From JAGXLC01 sp046545815 (lineage in GTDB: Bacteria > Bacteroidota > Bacteroidia > Bacteroidales > UBA12077): 64,000 nucleotides of DNA. The stretch is from positions 3,073 to 67,072 of the forward strand of contig JBKGZA010000001.1 in NCBI GenBank assembly GCA_046545815.1, in the 5' to 3' direction. Position 1 is the first letter of the stretch; each line of letters starts with the position of its first letter. Position numbers and translations under genes: made by a program. The notes below the pieces were generated by a model that did not search any database, was not told where the DNA came from, and worked only from the letters and a program-made list of their open reading frames with translations. Positions 54,873 to 63,992 of the stretch are shown in pieces.

Positions 54873-55749
54873 GTCCTATCTGTACGCCGGAATAACCGTT
54901 TTTTTCTGGGCAACCATTGCCACCGCCTTTAAGATAGCGCTGCGTTACGTGAATTATGTGGAGCTGGTGCTTTATTGCTCCGTAACTACCGTGATCATTC
55001 TTTTTTTTATTCTTTTGCTTCAGAACAGGCTGAAGGAGGTTTTTCGCATAAAACGTGCACATTATATTAATTCACTGGTGCTGGGATTTCTGAATCCCTT
55101 TTTTTATTACCTGATCCTTTTTAAGGCTTATTCCCTGCTCCCCGCACAGATAGCCCAGCCCCTCAATTTCACGTGGCCCATCGTGCTGACCTTTCTTTCA
55201 ATGCCTGTACTCAAACAACCGGTTACCGGGAAGAACATCCTGGCCCTGTTTTTAAGTTTTACCGGTGTATATTTTATATCATCAGAAGGAGCCCCTTTCA
55301 ATATGGCTTTTGCAGAACCTCTGGGCGTGTCTCTTGCCGTGGGGAGCTCCCTAATTTGGTCGGTTTATTGGCTGGTAAACATGAAAGACCAACGGGAAGA
55401 AGTGATCAAGATATTTTTGAACTTTCTCTTTTCATTGTTGTTCATCATACCATACTGGCTAATATTCTCAGAACCAAGAATTCCATCATTGAACGGAATC
55501 CTGGCATCAGTTTATTCAGGCGCTTTTGAGATGGGCATTACTTTCGTACTGTGGCTGAAAGCGCTCAAGTATGCAAAATCCACAGCGGTGGTCAGCAATT
55601 TAATCTACCTGGCTCCGTTTTTTTCTCTGATATTCATTCAAACGATTTTGCGCGAACAGATTTACTACACAACCATCATCGGTCTGATTCTGATCGTTGC
55701 CGGTATTGTTTACCAGGAAATGCATAAAACCAAGAGCTATGATACGTAA
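54865..55749 (+). CDS. EamA/DMT-superfamily transporter
   Basis: A 294-residue membrane protein with ten helices in two EamA repeats (LYAGITVFFWATIATAFKIA near the start, ASVYSGAFEMGITFVLWLKALKYA in the second half, closing LLREQIYYTTIIGLILIVAGI-like helix). DMT members export or exchange metabolites; the substrate is not inferable. The track-open start at 54862 is TTG; ATG 54865 is preferred. The gene overlaps the S41 peptidase gene by 11 bp. Confidence 0.86.
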   Translation: MNKSYLYAGITVFFWATIATAFKIALRYVNYVELVLYCSVTTVIILFFILLLQNRLKEVFRIKRAHYINSLVLGFLNPFFYYLILFKAYSLLPAQIAQPLNFTWPIVLTFLSMPVLKQPVTGKNILALFLSFTGVYFISSEGAPFNMAFAEPLGVSLAVGSSLIWSVYWLVNMKDQREEVIKIFLNFLFSLLFIIPYWLIFSEPRIPSLNGILASVYSGAFEMGITFVLWLKALKYAKSTAVVSNLIYLAPFFSLIFIQTILREQIYYTTIIGLILIVAGIVYQEMHKTKSYDT

Positions 55750-57049
55750 AAACATTCTGATCATCTTACCTCTGCTGATGCTCCTTCCTTTTGCTTTTTT
55801 TACCTCATGCGAGGAAGAAAAAGTTGAGCCTGATGAAAAAGATACGTTAAATCAAGCCTTTTACGATCTGATGGAAGAATGGTATTACTGGTATGAAGAG
55901 ATACCGGAAATAAATCCTGATAATTATGATAAATCAAGTACCAGTGAAAACCTCCGCGACATTCTTAACGATATTCGCTATGAAAAAGATACCTATAGCT
56001 ACATTACTTCTTATGAAGCTTTTCGGCAGTATGTCGAAAAAGGGTCTTATACGGGTTATGGGTTTGGCTCTAAATGGGATGAACAGGACACTTTGCGCCT
56101 TACTTTTGTATTTAATGACTCTCCCCTGAAAGAAGAAGGTATCGAAAGGGGTTGGGCCCTTACCAAAATAGACGGAAATAAAGTAACTCCGGAAAATTTT
56201 GACCAATTGCTGGGAGGCGGGGAACATGATTTTACCTTCGTTTCCCCCAGCAGTCAAGATACAATAAAAGAAAAATTTGCCAGGAAAGAGATCTCCATGA
56301 ATACCGTTTTGAAAGATACCATAATTGAATATGAAGGGAAGGATATAGGATACCTGGTGCTGAAGAGCTTCATCAACAAAACACCGGATGAGCTTACCGG
56401 GGTCTTCCGCAAATTTGCCGATGAGAATATTGAGGAGCTGGTAGTGGATCTGAGGTACAACGGAGGCGGCACGCTATCTGCCTCACGATTTCTAGGAGAA
56501 TTTATAATCAACGACGACGACGTGGGGGAGAAGACAAAGACATATGTAGAGATCAGCCATAATGATAAAAAAGCTGAGGAGAACGACACCACTCACGTGT
56601 TCGGGGAAGATTCCCTGAATATATCCTTAGGGCTTGACCGCACCTATTTTTTGACCACACAGGCCACTGCTTCTGCTAGTGAAGCGTTGATCAACGGGCT
56701 GAAGCCTCATATGGATAATGGTGTTCATATAATTGGCGAAGCCACCTACGGAAAACCGGTGGGAATGTATGCCTTTACGGATGACAATAAGGAATATGCA
56801 TTTCTTCCCGTATGTTTCGCACTGAAGAATGACGCCGGAGATGCGGATTATTACGATGGGCTTCAACCTGATGCATCGATGAATGACGATTTCAAACAGC
56901 CTTTCGGCAGCCTTGATGATGATCTGTTGCTTCAGGCGTTGAACCATATTGTTGGCAGGGAATCTGCCACGAAAAAAGCCTTATATAAGCCCATACCGGC
57001 AAACGAAGTCGAATACAGAAGCCTCCGGGATGAGATCGGAGCCTTTTAG
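55739..57049 (+). CDS. S41-family (C-terminal processing) peptidase lipoprotein
   Basis: A 436-residue lipoprotein with lipobox FFTSC near residue 24. A helical N-domain (about 40-120) precedes a PDZ-like segment (about 120-195, ERGWALTKIDG) and the S41 domain. The catalytic pair is Ser312 (TATASASEAL) and Lys339 (TYGKPVG), and VVDLRYNGGGTLSASRFL is conserved. It probably acts as an envelope serine protease; substrate unknown. The frame opens at 55697 within the transporter gene, but MIRKNIL with its signal peptide is the better start. Confidence 0.9.
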   Translation: MIRKNILIILPLLMLLPFAFFTSCEEEKVEPDEKDTLNQAFYDLMEEWYYWYEEIPEINPDNYDKSSTSENLRDILNDIRYEKDTYSYITSYEAFRQYVEKGSYTGYGFGSKWDEQDTLRLTFVFNDSPLKEEGIERGWALTKIDGNKVTPENFDQLLGGGEHDFTFVSPSSQDTIKEKFARKEISMNTVLKDTIIEYEGKDIGYLVLKSFINKTPDELTGVFRKFADENIEELVVDLRYNGGGTLSASRFLGEFIINDDDVGEKTKTYVEISHNDKKAEENDTTHVFGEDSLNISLGLDRTYFLTTQATASASEALINGLKPHMDNGVHIIGEATYGKPVGMYAFTDDNKEYAFLPVCFALKNDAGDADYYDGLQPDASMNDDFKQPFGSLDDDLLLQALNHIVGRESATKKALYKPIPANEVEYRSLRDEIGAF

Positions 57050-57102
57050 ATATATCTGAAAAGGCACCAAACGGATGTATCAACCAAAAGAGCCCCGGTT
57101 TC

Positions 57103-57118
57103 ATATTACCGGTAATAT
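57103..57118. promoter_or_regulatory. 16-bp perfect palindrome upstream of ruvC
   Basis: ATATTACCGGTAATAT is an exact palindrome, 48 bp before the ruvC start. Its size and symmetry suit a homodimer operator, but no regulator can be assigned. Confidence 0.4.
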
Positions 57119-57166
57119 AGTTGATTAGGCCGTTAATGTCAATGGATAAATTTTAAACCAATCTCA

Positions 57167-57709
57167 ATGATCATTTTAGGGATAGACCCGGGTACCACCA
57201 TCATGGGTTACGGATTGATCAGCCAATCCGGGAAAACCCCGGTTCTGATTCATCTGGGTGTCATAGAGCTTTATAAGATTGACGATCATTACGACCGGCT
57301 AAAGCAGATTTTCGACCGGATTCTGCAGATCATAGACGGGTATCACCCCAATGAGATGGCTCTGGAAGCCCCATTTTACGGAAAGAATGTGCAATCCATG
57401 CTGAAGCTGGGCAGGGCACAGGGAGTGGCTATGTCGGCTGCACTGCACCGTTCCCTGCCCATTTACGAATATGCCCCCAGAAAAATCAAGCAATCCATCA
57501 CGGGCAACGGGAATGCCTCCAAAGAGCAGGTAGCCCGGCTATTACAAAGCATGCTCGAAATTGAGGAGCTCCCCAAAAACCTGGATGCAACCGACGGGCT
57601 GGCAGCAGCGGTGTGCCACTTTTATAACTGTTTGGTACCCCAATCAAAAGAAGGCCATAGGAGCTGGAAGGATTTCATCCGAAAGAATCCCGGAAGGTTG
57701 AACAAATAG
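57167..57709 (+). CDS. ruvC: Crossover junction endodeoxyribonuclease RuvC
   Basis: A 180-residue Holliday-junction resolvase. The acidic catalytic residues are seen in GIDPGTTIMGYG (first Asp near residue 6), ALEAPFYGKNVQSMLKLGRAQG (Glu near 67) and NLDATDGLAAAVCHFYN (Asp near 145). It nicks junctions with RuvAB during recombination. It is a single gene here; ruvA and ruvB are not in the window. Length is normal. Confidence 0.96.
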   Translation: MIILGIDPGTTIMGYGLISQSGKTPVLIHLGVIELYKIDDHYDRLKQIFDRILQIIDGYHPNEMALEAPFYGKNVQSMLKLGRAQGVAMSAALHRSLPIYEYAPRKIKQSITGNGNASKEQVARLLQSMLEIEELPKNLDATDGLAAAVCHFYNCLVPQSKEGHRSWKDFIRKNPGRLNK

Positions 57710-57820
57710 CACTTATTGTCACATACATCCCCCGGGCAAACGACCGACGTTTAAAGGTTTAACAACAGAAAAACCATATAACAAAGCTGACAGTGACTCT
57801 GCGACAAAAGCATTTGTTGA

Positions 57821-58810
57821 TCAGAGATATCTTTTGTTGTTAGGAAATTTCTCCAAAAAACCTGAAAGGTTATTTAAGCGCAACCGCCGGAAAAGAAATG
57901 GGTTTCTTGTATTTTTTACCGTCGTAAAATGGAAATTTTTTGCCCCGAAACCGGTAAAAAACTTTTCTTTATTCGGTATGGCGAGATTTTCGAAGTTCAA
58001 TGTAATGTTCTTTTCTGCATTGTCCCTGATGAAAAGGTCAACCAACAGTTCCATAGCCTTTAGCCTGAACCCTTCCTGTGATATTCCGGAAAAAAGCATA
58101 CTGGCCTGTCTTTTCGACTTTAAAAAAAACACAGCGGCACACAGTTTATTTAGCGGTGAATAGGCTCCATAAATATCGCCAAGCTCGTGATTGATCATAA
58201 AGTCAGCGATTCTGTGCAACCTGTAGATGGTTCCCTTCTTCTGTTTTATTGATACCACCACCAGTTTGTCATTTATAAACTCCATAAATTCACTGGGCGT
58301 AACCCCACGAAAGATGTGCAAATGATTCCTGTTCGCATGGTCTATTCCATCAAGCAACGCTTGGGAATAAGCACTCCGGATGATATCATAATTGGTGATC
58401 AGGTCAAACTCATAGGTATTGTTGTTTTTCTGACGGAGCACCGAGGAATCTATGGTATTGAATTTATTCAGATTGATTTCAAAAATTTTAAAGGTGCGGT
58501 TGACTTTATCCAGGAAAGTATTGACCATATTTTTATCCATAATTTCTGTTGAAAAAACGCCCAGCTGATTTGCCAGCCTGCTGGTATAAACATACTTGAC
58601 CCCTGATATTTTTCTTGTGAGCAAAGGCATGACAGCAAGATAGTCATCCAGTACTATACCTTCCCATTCCTCGCAGATGAAGTCAAGGTACCATGAGAAA
58701 GCATACAGGCTTCCATTGTGGGCATTGTTAATACAATCGTCCCATTTGATGAAGTTGATTTCATGATTCCTCAGATACCTTAATTCTTTATGATAATTGG
58801 CATGATTCAT
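57821..58810 (-). CDS. GNAT-like (FemAB/BioF2-type) acyltransferase-fold protein
   Basis: A 329-residue soluble protein without signal peptide. The layout suggests a GNAT/FemAB-like fold: an N-terminal region with NGSLYAFSWYLDFICEEWEGIVL, a central YDIIRSAYSQALLDGIDHANR, a VSIKQKKGTIYRLHRIADF region and DIYGAYSPLNKLCAAVFFLKSKRQASMLFSGISQEG. The terminal part resembles an acyl-CoA fold (FTGFGAKNFHFTTVKN). Proteins of this type occur in Bacteroidota but their substrates are mostly unknown. It overlaps radC by 4 bp as the second gene. Confidence 0.65.
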   Translation of the reverse strand: MNHANYHKELRYLRNHEINFIKWDDCINNAHNGSLYAFSWYLDFICEEWEGIVLDDYLAVMPLLTRKISGVKYVYTSRLANQLGVFSTEIMDKNMVNTFLDKVNRTFKIFEINLNKFNTIDSSVLRQKNNNTYEFDLITNYDIIRSAYSQALLDGIDHANRNHLHIFRGVTPSEFMEFINDKLVVVSIKQKKGTIYRLHRIADFMINHELGDIYGAYSPLNKLCAAVFFLKSKRQASMLFSGISQEGFRLKAMELLVDLFIRDNAEKNITLNFENLAIPNKEKFFTGFGAKNFHFTTVKNTRNPFLFRRLRLNNLSGFLEKFPNNKRYL

Positions 58811-59502
58811 AGTAATCCCTCGTCTGCATAACTATAATAAACATCAGGTCCCACAATAACATGATCCAGCACCTGTATGTCAAGGTAAGCCGAAGCATTT
58901 TTCAGCTTGTGTGTGATGTTGGAGTCGGCCTTGCTCGGGCGGATATTGCCTGAAGGGTGGTTGTGGCACAAGATAATGCCGGTAGCCAGCTTTTCTATGG
59001 CCTGTTTCAGAATGATCTTCACGTCTGTGACCGTTCCGGTAACGCCACCCTGACTGATTTTCTGTTCATCGATGATCCGATTGGAGCGGTTCATGTAAAT
59101 CACCCAAAACTCTTCATGGGGAAGGTCCATCAATTTGGGCTGGAAACGTTCATATACATCCTGACTTGATTTGATCTGTTTCTTATTTACGATTTCGGAT
59201 AGCTTTCGTCTTTTGCCCAGTTCCATCGCCGCGGCAATGGAAATGGCTTTGGCTTCTCCAATACCCCTATATTTCTGGAGATCATGAATCGTGAGCCGAC
59301 CCAGTTCATTCAGGTTGTTATCTGCCCCTTTCAGTATCCGCTTGGTGAGGTCCACAGCAGTTTCTCCAGGACTCCCCGAACCGATCAGCAACGCCAGGAT
59401 CTCAGCATCACTAAGCGCACTGACTCCCTTCTTTATCAATTTTTCCCGCGGACGATCCTCAACTGACCAATCCGTAATATTCAGCTTATTTTTATATTCC
59501 AT
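58807..59502 (-). CDS. radC: RadC-family (JAB/MPN domain) protein
   Basis: A 231-residue protein with an N-terminal helix-hairpin-helix region (ALSDAEILALLIGSG, LQKYRGIGEAKAISIAAA) and a C-terminal MPN+/JAMM domain with the metal ligands in HNHPSGNIRPSKAD. RadC was linked to repair historically, but its biochemical role is not settled. It overlaps the GNAT-like gene by 4 bp. Length is normal. Confidence 0.94.
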   Translation of the reverse strand: MEYKNKLNITDWSVEDRPREKLIKKGVSALSDAEILALLIGSGSPGETAVDLTKRILKGADNNLNELGRLTIHDLQKYRGIGEAKAISIAAAMELGKRRKLSEIVNKKQIKSSQDVYERFQPKLMDLPHEEFWVIYMNRSNRIIDEQKISQGGVTGTVTDVKIILKQAIEKLATGIILCHNHPSGNIRPSKADSNITHKLKNASAYLDIQVLDHVIVGPDVYYSYADEGLL

Positions 59503-59685
59503 GGATGGAATGCTGTTATAAATACATAAAATAAAATGAATCTAAAATTATGAATTTTATGCGAAAAATGCCATCCCTTATCCAGGTTAATTGCATGTGG
59601 ATTTTCTAACTGTTTAATATTAATAGCTGTTTGGCAGTTATAATTTCATTGTCTGCTTAAAAGAGTCCATTCGTTATCGGAAATT

Positions 59686-60381
59686 TTATTCCTTCCTCCA
59701 GCGTTTCTCCCTTCTTTCCTTTTCTTTAAGGTACTGTTCAATTTGCCAGTCATAGTAATCCATGTTTTTTGCTTCCATCTCTTCTTCAATCTCCCAGTCA
59801 TATTTCTTTCTTTGTGGTCCCATGTCCTTATAATAAAATGCGATTGCGATACCTGCAATGGCACCGTACAGATGGCCTTCCCAGGACACGTTTTTACCCA
59901 GAGGCAATAAGCCCCAGATCATACCGCCGTAAAGAAATGCAATTAAAAGGGAGAGGGCCATCAACCGTACATGTTTACGGAGGATGCCGCTGAAAAACAG
60001 AAAAGAAGCCAAGCCATAGATCAGGCCACTGGCTCCGATGTGATAGGCTTCCCTTCCACCAAGCCATAGCATGATCCCGAAGAGAAAATAAATAAGGAAA
60101 AACACCTTAAAGGCTATTGAATCGTAAAAATAAAACAATCCTGTACCAAGAATAAGAACGGGCAGGGTATTGGCCATCAAATGGCTGATGTCACCATGAA
60201 TGAGCGGCCCGGTAAAAATCCCTGTCAAACCTTGTGTCTCCATCGGATAAACACCCAGATTGGCAAAACTTTCCTCTATGACAATTTCCGTTAATTTGAT
60301 CAGCCAAAGCAGAATAACAAATGATCCGGGAAATATGAGGCTATAGAAAAATTTTTTCTTTTCCAGTTCTTCTTCATCCAT
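59686..60381 (-). CDS. Rhomboid-family intramembrane serine protease
   Basis: About 231 residues. Six or so membrane helices follow an acidic N-terminus (DEEELEKKKFF). The rhomboid catalytic pair is visible as the Ser in GASGLIYGL and the His in GHLYGAIAG, and the HLMANTLPVLILG segment matches the conserved HxxxN of helix 2. The C-terminal tail is highly charged and Trp/Tyr-rich. The start at 60393 would add MLCN; the ATG at 60381 (MDEEELEKK) is preferred. Substrates are unknown. A candidate -7 element lies 34 bp upstream. Confidence 0.88.
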   Translation of the reverse strand: MDEEELEKKKFFYSLIFPGSFVILLWLIKLTEIVIEESFANLGVYPMETQGLTGIFTGPLIHGDISHLMANTLPVLILGTGLFYFYDSIAFKVFFLIYFLFGIMLWLGGREAYHIGASGLIYGLASFLFFSGILRKHVRLMALSLLIAFLYGGMIWGLLPLGKNVSWEGHLYGAIAGIAIAFYYKDMGPQRKKYDWEIEEEMEAKNMDYYDWQIEQYLKEKERREKRWRKE

Positions 60382-60414
60382 ATTACATAACAATTATCAT
60401 TTTAATTGCTATTT

Positions 60415-60422
60415 CAAAAATA
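60415..60422 (-). promoter_or_regulatory. Candidate -7 element of the rhomboid gene
   Basis: On the minus strand this reads TATTTTTG, matching TAnnTTTG, 34 bp before ATG 60381. Confidence 0.4.
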
Positions 60423-60453
60423 ATAAAATTAAAGGTTGTATGTTCACATAACC

Positions 60454-60519
60454 TGGACAAGCCAAAACCAAACAGGATGCTTTCAAGGAATTTAATGTGT
60501 TTCCGTTTTGGCTTGTCCA
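60454..60519. repeat. 15-bp perfect inverted repeat between divergent promoters
   Basis: TGGACAAGCCAAAAC (60454-60468) and GTTTTGGCTTGTCCA (60505-60519) are exact reverse complements separated by 36 bp. Further pairing AAACA/TGTTT extends the stem inward. It lies between the rhomboid and hflX promoters. Confidence 0.75.
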
Positions 60520-60607
60520 AATTAGCAATCAATCGGATACAATAGTCGGGAAGGCATTTAACGTTAAACCATTAACACAGCCATTCATTTTACACAATGA
60601 AAAAATA

Positions 60608-60615
60608 TACTTTTG
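60608..60615 (+). promoter_or_regulatory. Candidate -7 element of hflX
   Basis: TACTTTTG matches TAnnTTTG, 32 bp before ATG 60648. Confidence 0.45.
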
Positions 60616-60647
60616 CAGTAAGTAAATCATAAGAGAGGTTAATAAAT

Positions 60648-61832
60648 ATGCTTGAAAAAAAGGAATTCAATGCGGAGCGGGTGGTATTGGTAGGAATCAT
60701 CAATCAGGGACAGGATGAAAATAAAGTAGAAGAATATCTGGATGAACTGGCATTCTTAGCCAGAACTGCAGGTGCCAGACCTGTTAAAAAATTCACCCAA
60801 CAGTTGGGTAAGCCGGATACCAAAACCCTCATAGGATCGGGCAAATTAAATGAGATCAAAGAATTCAACAAAAAAAACAAGGTGGATACGGTCATTTTTG
60901 ACGAAGAGCTAACGCCTTCGCAGCTAAGAAATGTTGAAAAGCTGATGAAGTCAAAAGTAATGGACCGTACGAATCTTATACTCGATATATTTGCCAAACG
61001 GGCAAAAACGGCCCATGCCAAAACGCAGGTAGAACTGGCTCAATACGAATATCTGCTGCCCAGGCTGACCGGTATGTGGACCCACCTGGAAAGGCAACGC
61101 GGAGGAATTGGCACCAGAGGGCCAGGTGAGCGGGAGATTGAGACCGACAGGCGTATCGTAAGGGATAAAATCGCAAGGCTTAAAAAACAACTGGCCAAAA
61201 TTGACAAACAAAAAGCGACACAAAGAAAGAACCGTGGAAAGTTGGTAAGGGTAGCGCTGGTGGGATATACCAATGCAGGCAAATCTACATTAATGAATGT
61301 GCTGAGTAAGTCGGAGGTTTTTGAAGAAAACAAACTTTTTGCAACATTGGATACCACTGTCAGAAAAATAGCCATAGGAAATCTGCCTTTCCTGCTTACG
61401 GATACCGTGGGATTTATCCGTAAACTTCCGCACAGTCTGGTTGAATCATTTAAATCTACACTGGATGAGGTACGCGAAGCCGATATATTGCTTCATGTGG
61501 TGGACATCAGCCATGGAGGCTTTCAGGAACAAATACAGGTGGTGAACCAGACCTTGCGGGAGATAGGTGCCGGCGACACGCCAACCTATGTGGTGTTTAA
61601 CAAGATTGACCTTTACGAAAACGGAAATCCGGATGGTGATACTGAAGAATCCGATGAAAAAATCAAGGCTTATAATGATTTGAAGAATAGCTGGATTGCC
61701 AAATCCAACAATTCCAACATGTTTATTTCGGCTAAAAACAAGACCAACATCCAGGAATTAAGGGAAACGCTTTACCATGAAGTCAAAAAGATTCATGTGC
61801 AGCGGTATCCGTATGATGACTTCCTGTACTGA
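60648..61832 (+). CDS. hflX: Ribosome-associated GTPase HflX
   Basis: A 394-residue GTPase that splits or rescues stalled ribosomes. The N-terminal HflX domain (about 10-195) includes KPDTKTLIGSGKLNEIKEF, FDEELTPSQLRN and RGGIGTRGPGERE. The G domain has G1 VGYTNAGKST, G3 DTVGFI and G4 FNKIDLY. It is a single gene, divergent from rhomboid. Confidence 0.96.
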   Translation: MLEKKEFNAERVVLVGIINQGQDENKVEEYLDELAFLARTAGARPVKKFTQQLGKPDTKTLIGSGKLNEIKEFNKKNKVDTVIFDEELTPSQLRNVEKLMKSKVMDRTNLILDIFAKRAKTAHAKTQVELAQYEYLLPRLTGMWTHLERQRGGIGTRGPGEREIETDRRIVRDKIARLKKQLAKIDKQKATQRKNRGKLVRVALVGYTNAGKSTLMNVLSKSEVFEENKLFATLDTTVRKIAIGNLPFLLTDTVGFIRKLPHSLVESFKSTLDEVREADILLHVVDISHGGFQEQIQVVNQTLREIGAGDTPTYVVFNKIDLYENGNPDGDTEESDEKIKAYNDLKNSWIAKSNNSNMFISAKNKTNIQELRETLYHEVKKIHVQRYPYDDFLY

Positions 61833-61967
61833 TGTTGGGGATGATTTTTTCCTGGCCGTCCCCTGTACCTTACTTGAACAGGAAGATGGGATCAATGAAT
61901 GGCAGAACGGGTAAAGGGAAAATGGGCGGTTTACCTCATTCAAGCTTTATTGATGCATTAATGCATA

Positions 61968-63992
61968 CTATTCTCGCAGGAGAATGTCAAAAGTAAAGGT
62001 GCTTCCGCAGGCGGGTATGGACTCCACACGGATGGTTCCACCCAGAAGTTCCACCAAACCACGGGAAATAGATAGCCCCAGACCGGTACCCTCATATTTT
62101 CTGCTGCTGGAATCTTCCAGCTGAATAAATCTTTCGAAGATCTTTTCATGATGTTCTTCTGAAATACCGATTCCATTGTCTTTTACAAAAAAACGCATGT
62201 GGTGCTTTTCCAGTGAATAACCAAATGAAACCTCTCCTCCTTCGGGGGTAAATTTAAAAGCATTGTTCAGAAGATTAACCAGTACCTGTCTGACTTTATT
62301 TTCATCTGACCGAATGATGCTCTGATCGTCATGAAGCGGTTTATAACAGTAAAAGCGAATGCTTTTTCTCCTGGCTTTGGACTCAAAAGAGAAATATATC
62401 TCCAGCATGAGGTCATTCAGATTGAACCTGGTGTTATGCAAAGCTTGCTGACCGGTTTCCAGCCTGGCCATGCTCAGTACATCATTGATGATGTCAATCA
62501 GGTGGTCTGAGGAATTGTGAACGGCATCAATGTACTGTCTCCTGGTCTCTGATGAAAGCTCTGGATTATCCAGCAGTTGGACATAGCCGAGGATGATATT
62601 CAGTGGAGTGCGTATTTCATGGGAAAGATTAGCCAGAAAGGCAGTTTTCAGCCTTTCATTTTCCTCAGCCTTTTCTTTTGCCTCCCGTAGATCATTTTCC
62701 AGCATTTGGCGCTGTAAAGCGATGGATGCCTGGTGAAGAAAAGTCTCCACCATATCGAAATATTGAATCCCGGGGGCATTGAACTTTAAAATATGAATGG
62801 CTGAATAGAGCTTGCTATCCTGTCTTAAGCCAATGGTATAGATATCTTTTAAGTTTAGTAACCTTTCAATTTGTTTGGCCAGTTCCGGATTCAAATGTCC
62901 GAATGAAAATTCACCCAGGCCTCCATGAAATCTGACCAGCCTCTGCTTTTGGTAATAATCCTTCAATTCTTCTTCAAAAGGATACTGCTTTCCTACAGGA
63001 TCCATACCGAGCGTGTTTATAATGGGCTTTAGTGTATTATTGCCGAGACCGAAGAGATGCCGGGTAGTAATCGTTTTTTCGGGAACATTGATGTCATTGA
63101 TAATAATGACCGAATTGGGGATAAGCTCATTCAGGTATTTGCCCACATATTGATAGATATCATCAACGGATGATAATTCGAGAAAGTCGAGAGCACTTTG
63201 GCTTAACCAAACCACATTTTTCCTGTGTTCTTCATCCTTCTTCCGTTGGGTAACATCTCTGCAAATACCCAGAATACCCCGGGGATGGCCGAATGTATCA
63301 AAAAGAAGCCGGGCATTGACTTCGCCCCATATCGTGGAACCATCTTTCCGGATGAACTCCAGTGTCTTTACTTCAGTGGTCTCCTGAGTGGACTGCGGAT
63401 CTGCAAGCACCTCTTTGAAGGCATTCAGTTGGTTCCAATATGAAGCTTCGGTCATAATTCCCTTGGGATTCAAAGACATTGTTTCCTCTACCGTGTACCC
63501 CAGTATTTTTTCCACTGAAGGGGATACATAGGTAAAATGCTGATAAAGGTCTGTCGAATAAATAATGTCTGTCGAATTTTCGGCCAGCATGCGGAATTCC
63601 CGTTCCCGGTCCCTGAGTTCTTTAATTGCCTGTTCCGTGTTCCGGACATCGGAAATTGATATGACGCCTGTAATTGATCCATTATTGGCGCAAAAGGGAT
63701 AAAGATATATTTTGCCAACGAATTCGGTATTTCCTGACCTGCAGGGATTGCAGTTAAAACTGACTTCTTCTCCTTTCAGGCATCTGTCAAGGTAAGGCTT
63801 TATCTGATCTCTGAAAAGCTCTTTCCCTACAATATCCTCAATTGAAACGCCTATAATCTCCTTTTCTGATTTTTGGTAATATTCACAAAAGGATTGATTT
63901 ACAAAGGTGTATATATAATTACGGTCAACCGAATAAGCAGGTTGTTCAATGGATTCAAGTATTCGAAGCGAAATGTTGACGGCCATTTTCAT
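61968..63992 (-). CDS. PAS-domain sensor histidine kinase (possible N-terminal truncation)
   Basis: A 674-residue kinase without predicted membrane helices. Two PAS domains (about 8-115 and 130-250, with FTYVSPSVEKILGYT and FIRKDGSTIWGEV) precede a GAF-like linker (about 265-440). The HisKA helix has His458 in FLANLSHEIRTPLNIILG. The HATPase domain has NLLNNAFKFTPEGG, KDNGIGIS and GTGLGLSISRGLVELLGG. There is no receiver domain; the cognate regulator is not in the window. The frame is open to the right edge, so the true start may lie outside the window. Confidence 0.9.
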   Translation of the reverse strand: MKMAVNISLRILESIEQPAYSVDRNYIYTFVNQSFCEYYQKSEKEIIGVSIEDIVGKELFRDQIKPYLDRCLKGEEVSFNCNPCRSGNTEFVGKIYLYPFCANNGSITGVISISDVRNTEQAIKELRDREREFRMLAENSTDIIYSTDLYQHFTYVSPSVEKILGYTVEETMSLNPKGIMTEASYWNQLNAFKEVLADPQSTQETTEVKTLEFIRKDGSTIWGEVNARLLFDTFGHPRGILGICRDVTQRKKDEEHRKNVVWLSQSALDFLELSSVDDIYQYVGKYLNELIPNSVIIINDINVPEKTITTRHLFGLGNNTLKPIINTLGMDPVGKQYPFEEELKDYYQKQRLVRFHGGLGEFSFGHLNPELAKQIERLLNLKDIYTIGLRQDSKLYSAIHILKFNAPGIQYFDMVETFLHQASIALQRQMLENDLREAKEKAEENERLKTAFLANLSHEIRTPLNIILGYVQLLDNPELSSETRRQYIDAVHNSSDHLIDIINDVLSMARLETGQQALHNTRFNLNDLMLEIYFSFESKARRKSIRFYCYKPLHDDQSIIRSDENKVRQVLVNLLNNAFKFTPEGGEVSFGYSLEKHHMRFFVKDNGIGISEEHHEKIFERFIQLEDSSSRKYEGTGLGLSISRGLVELLGGTIRVESIPACGSTFTFDILLRE

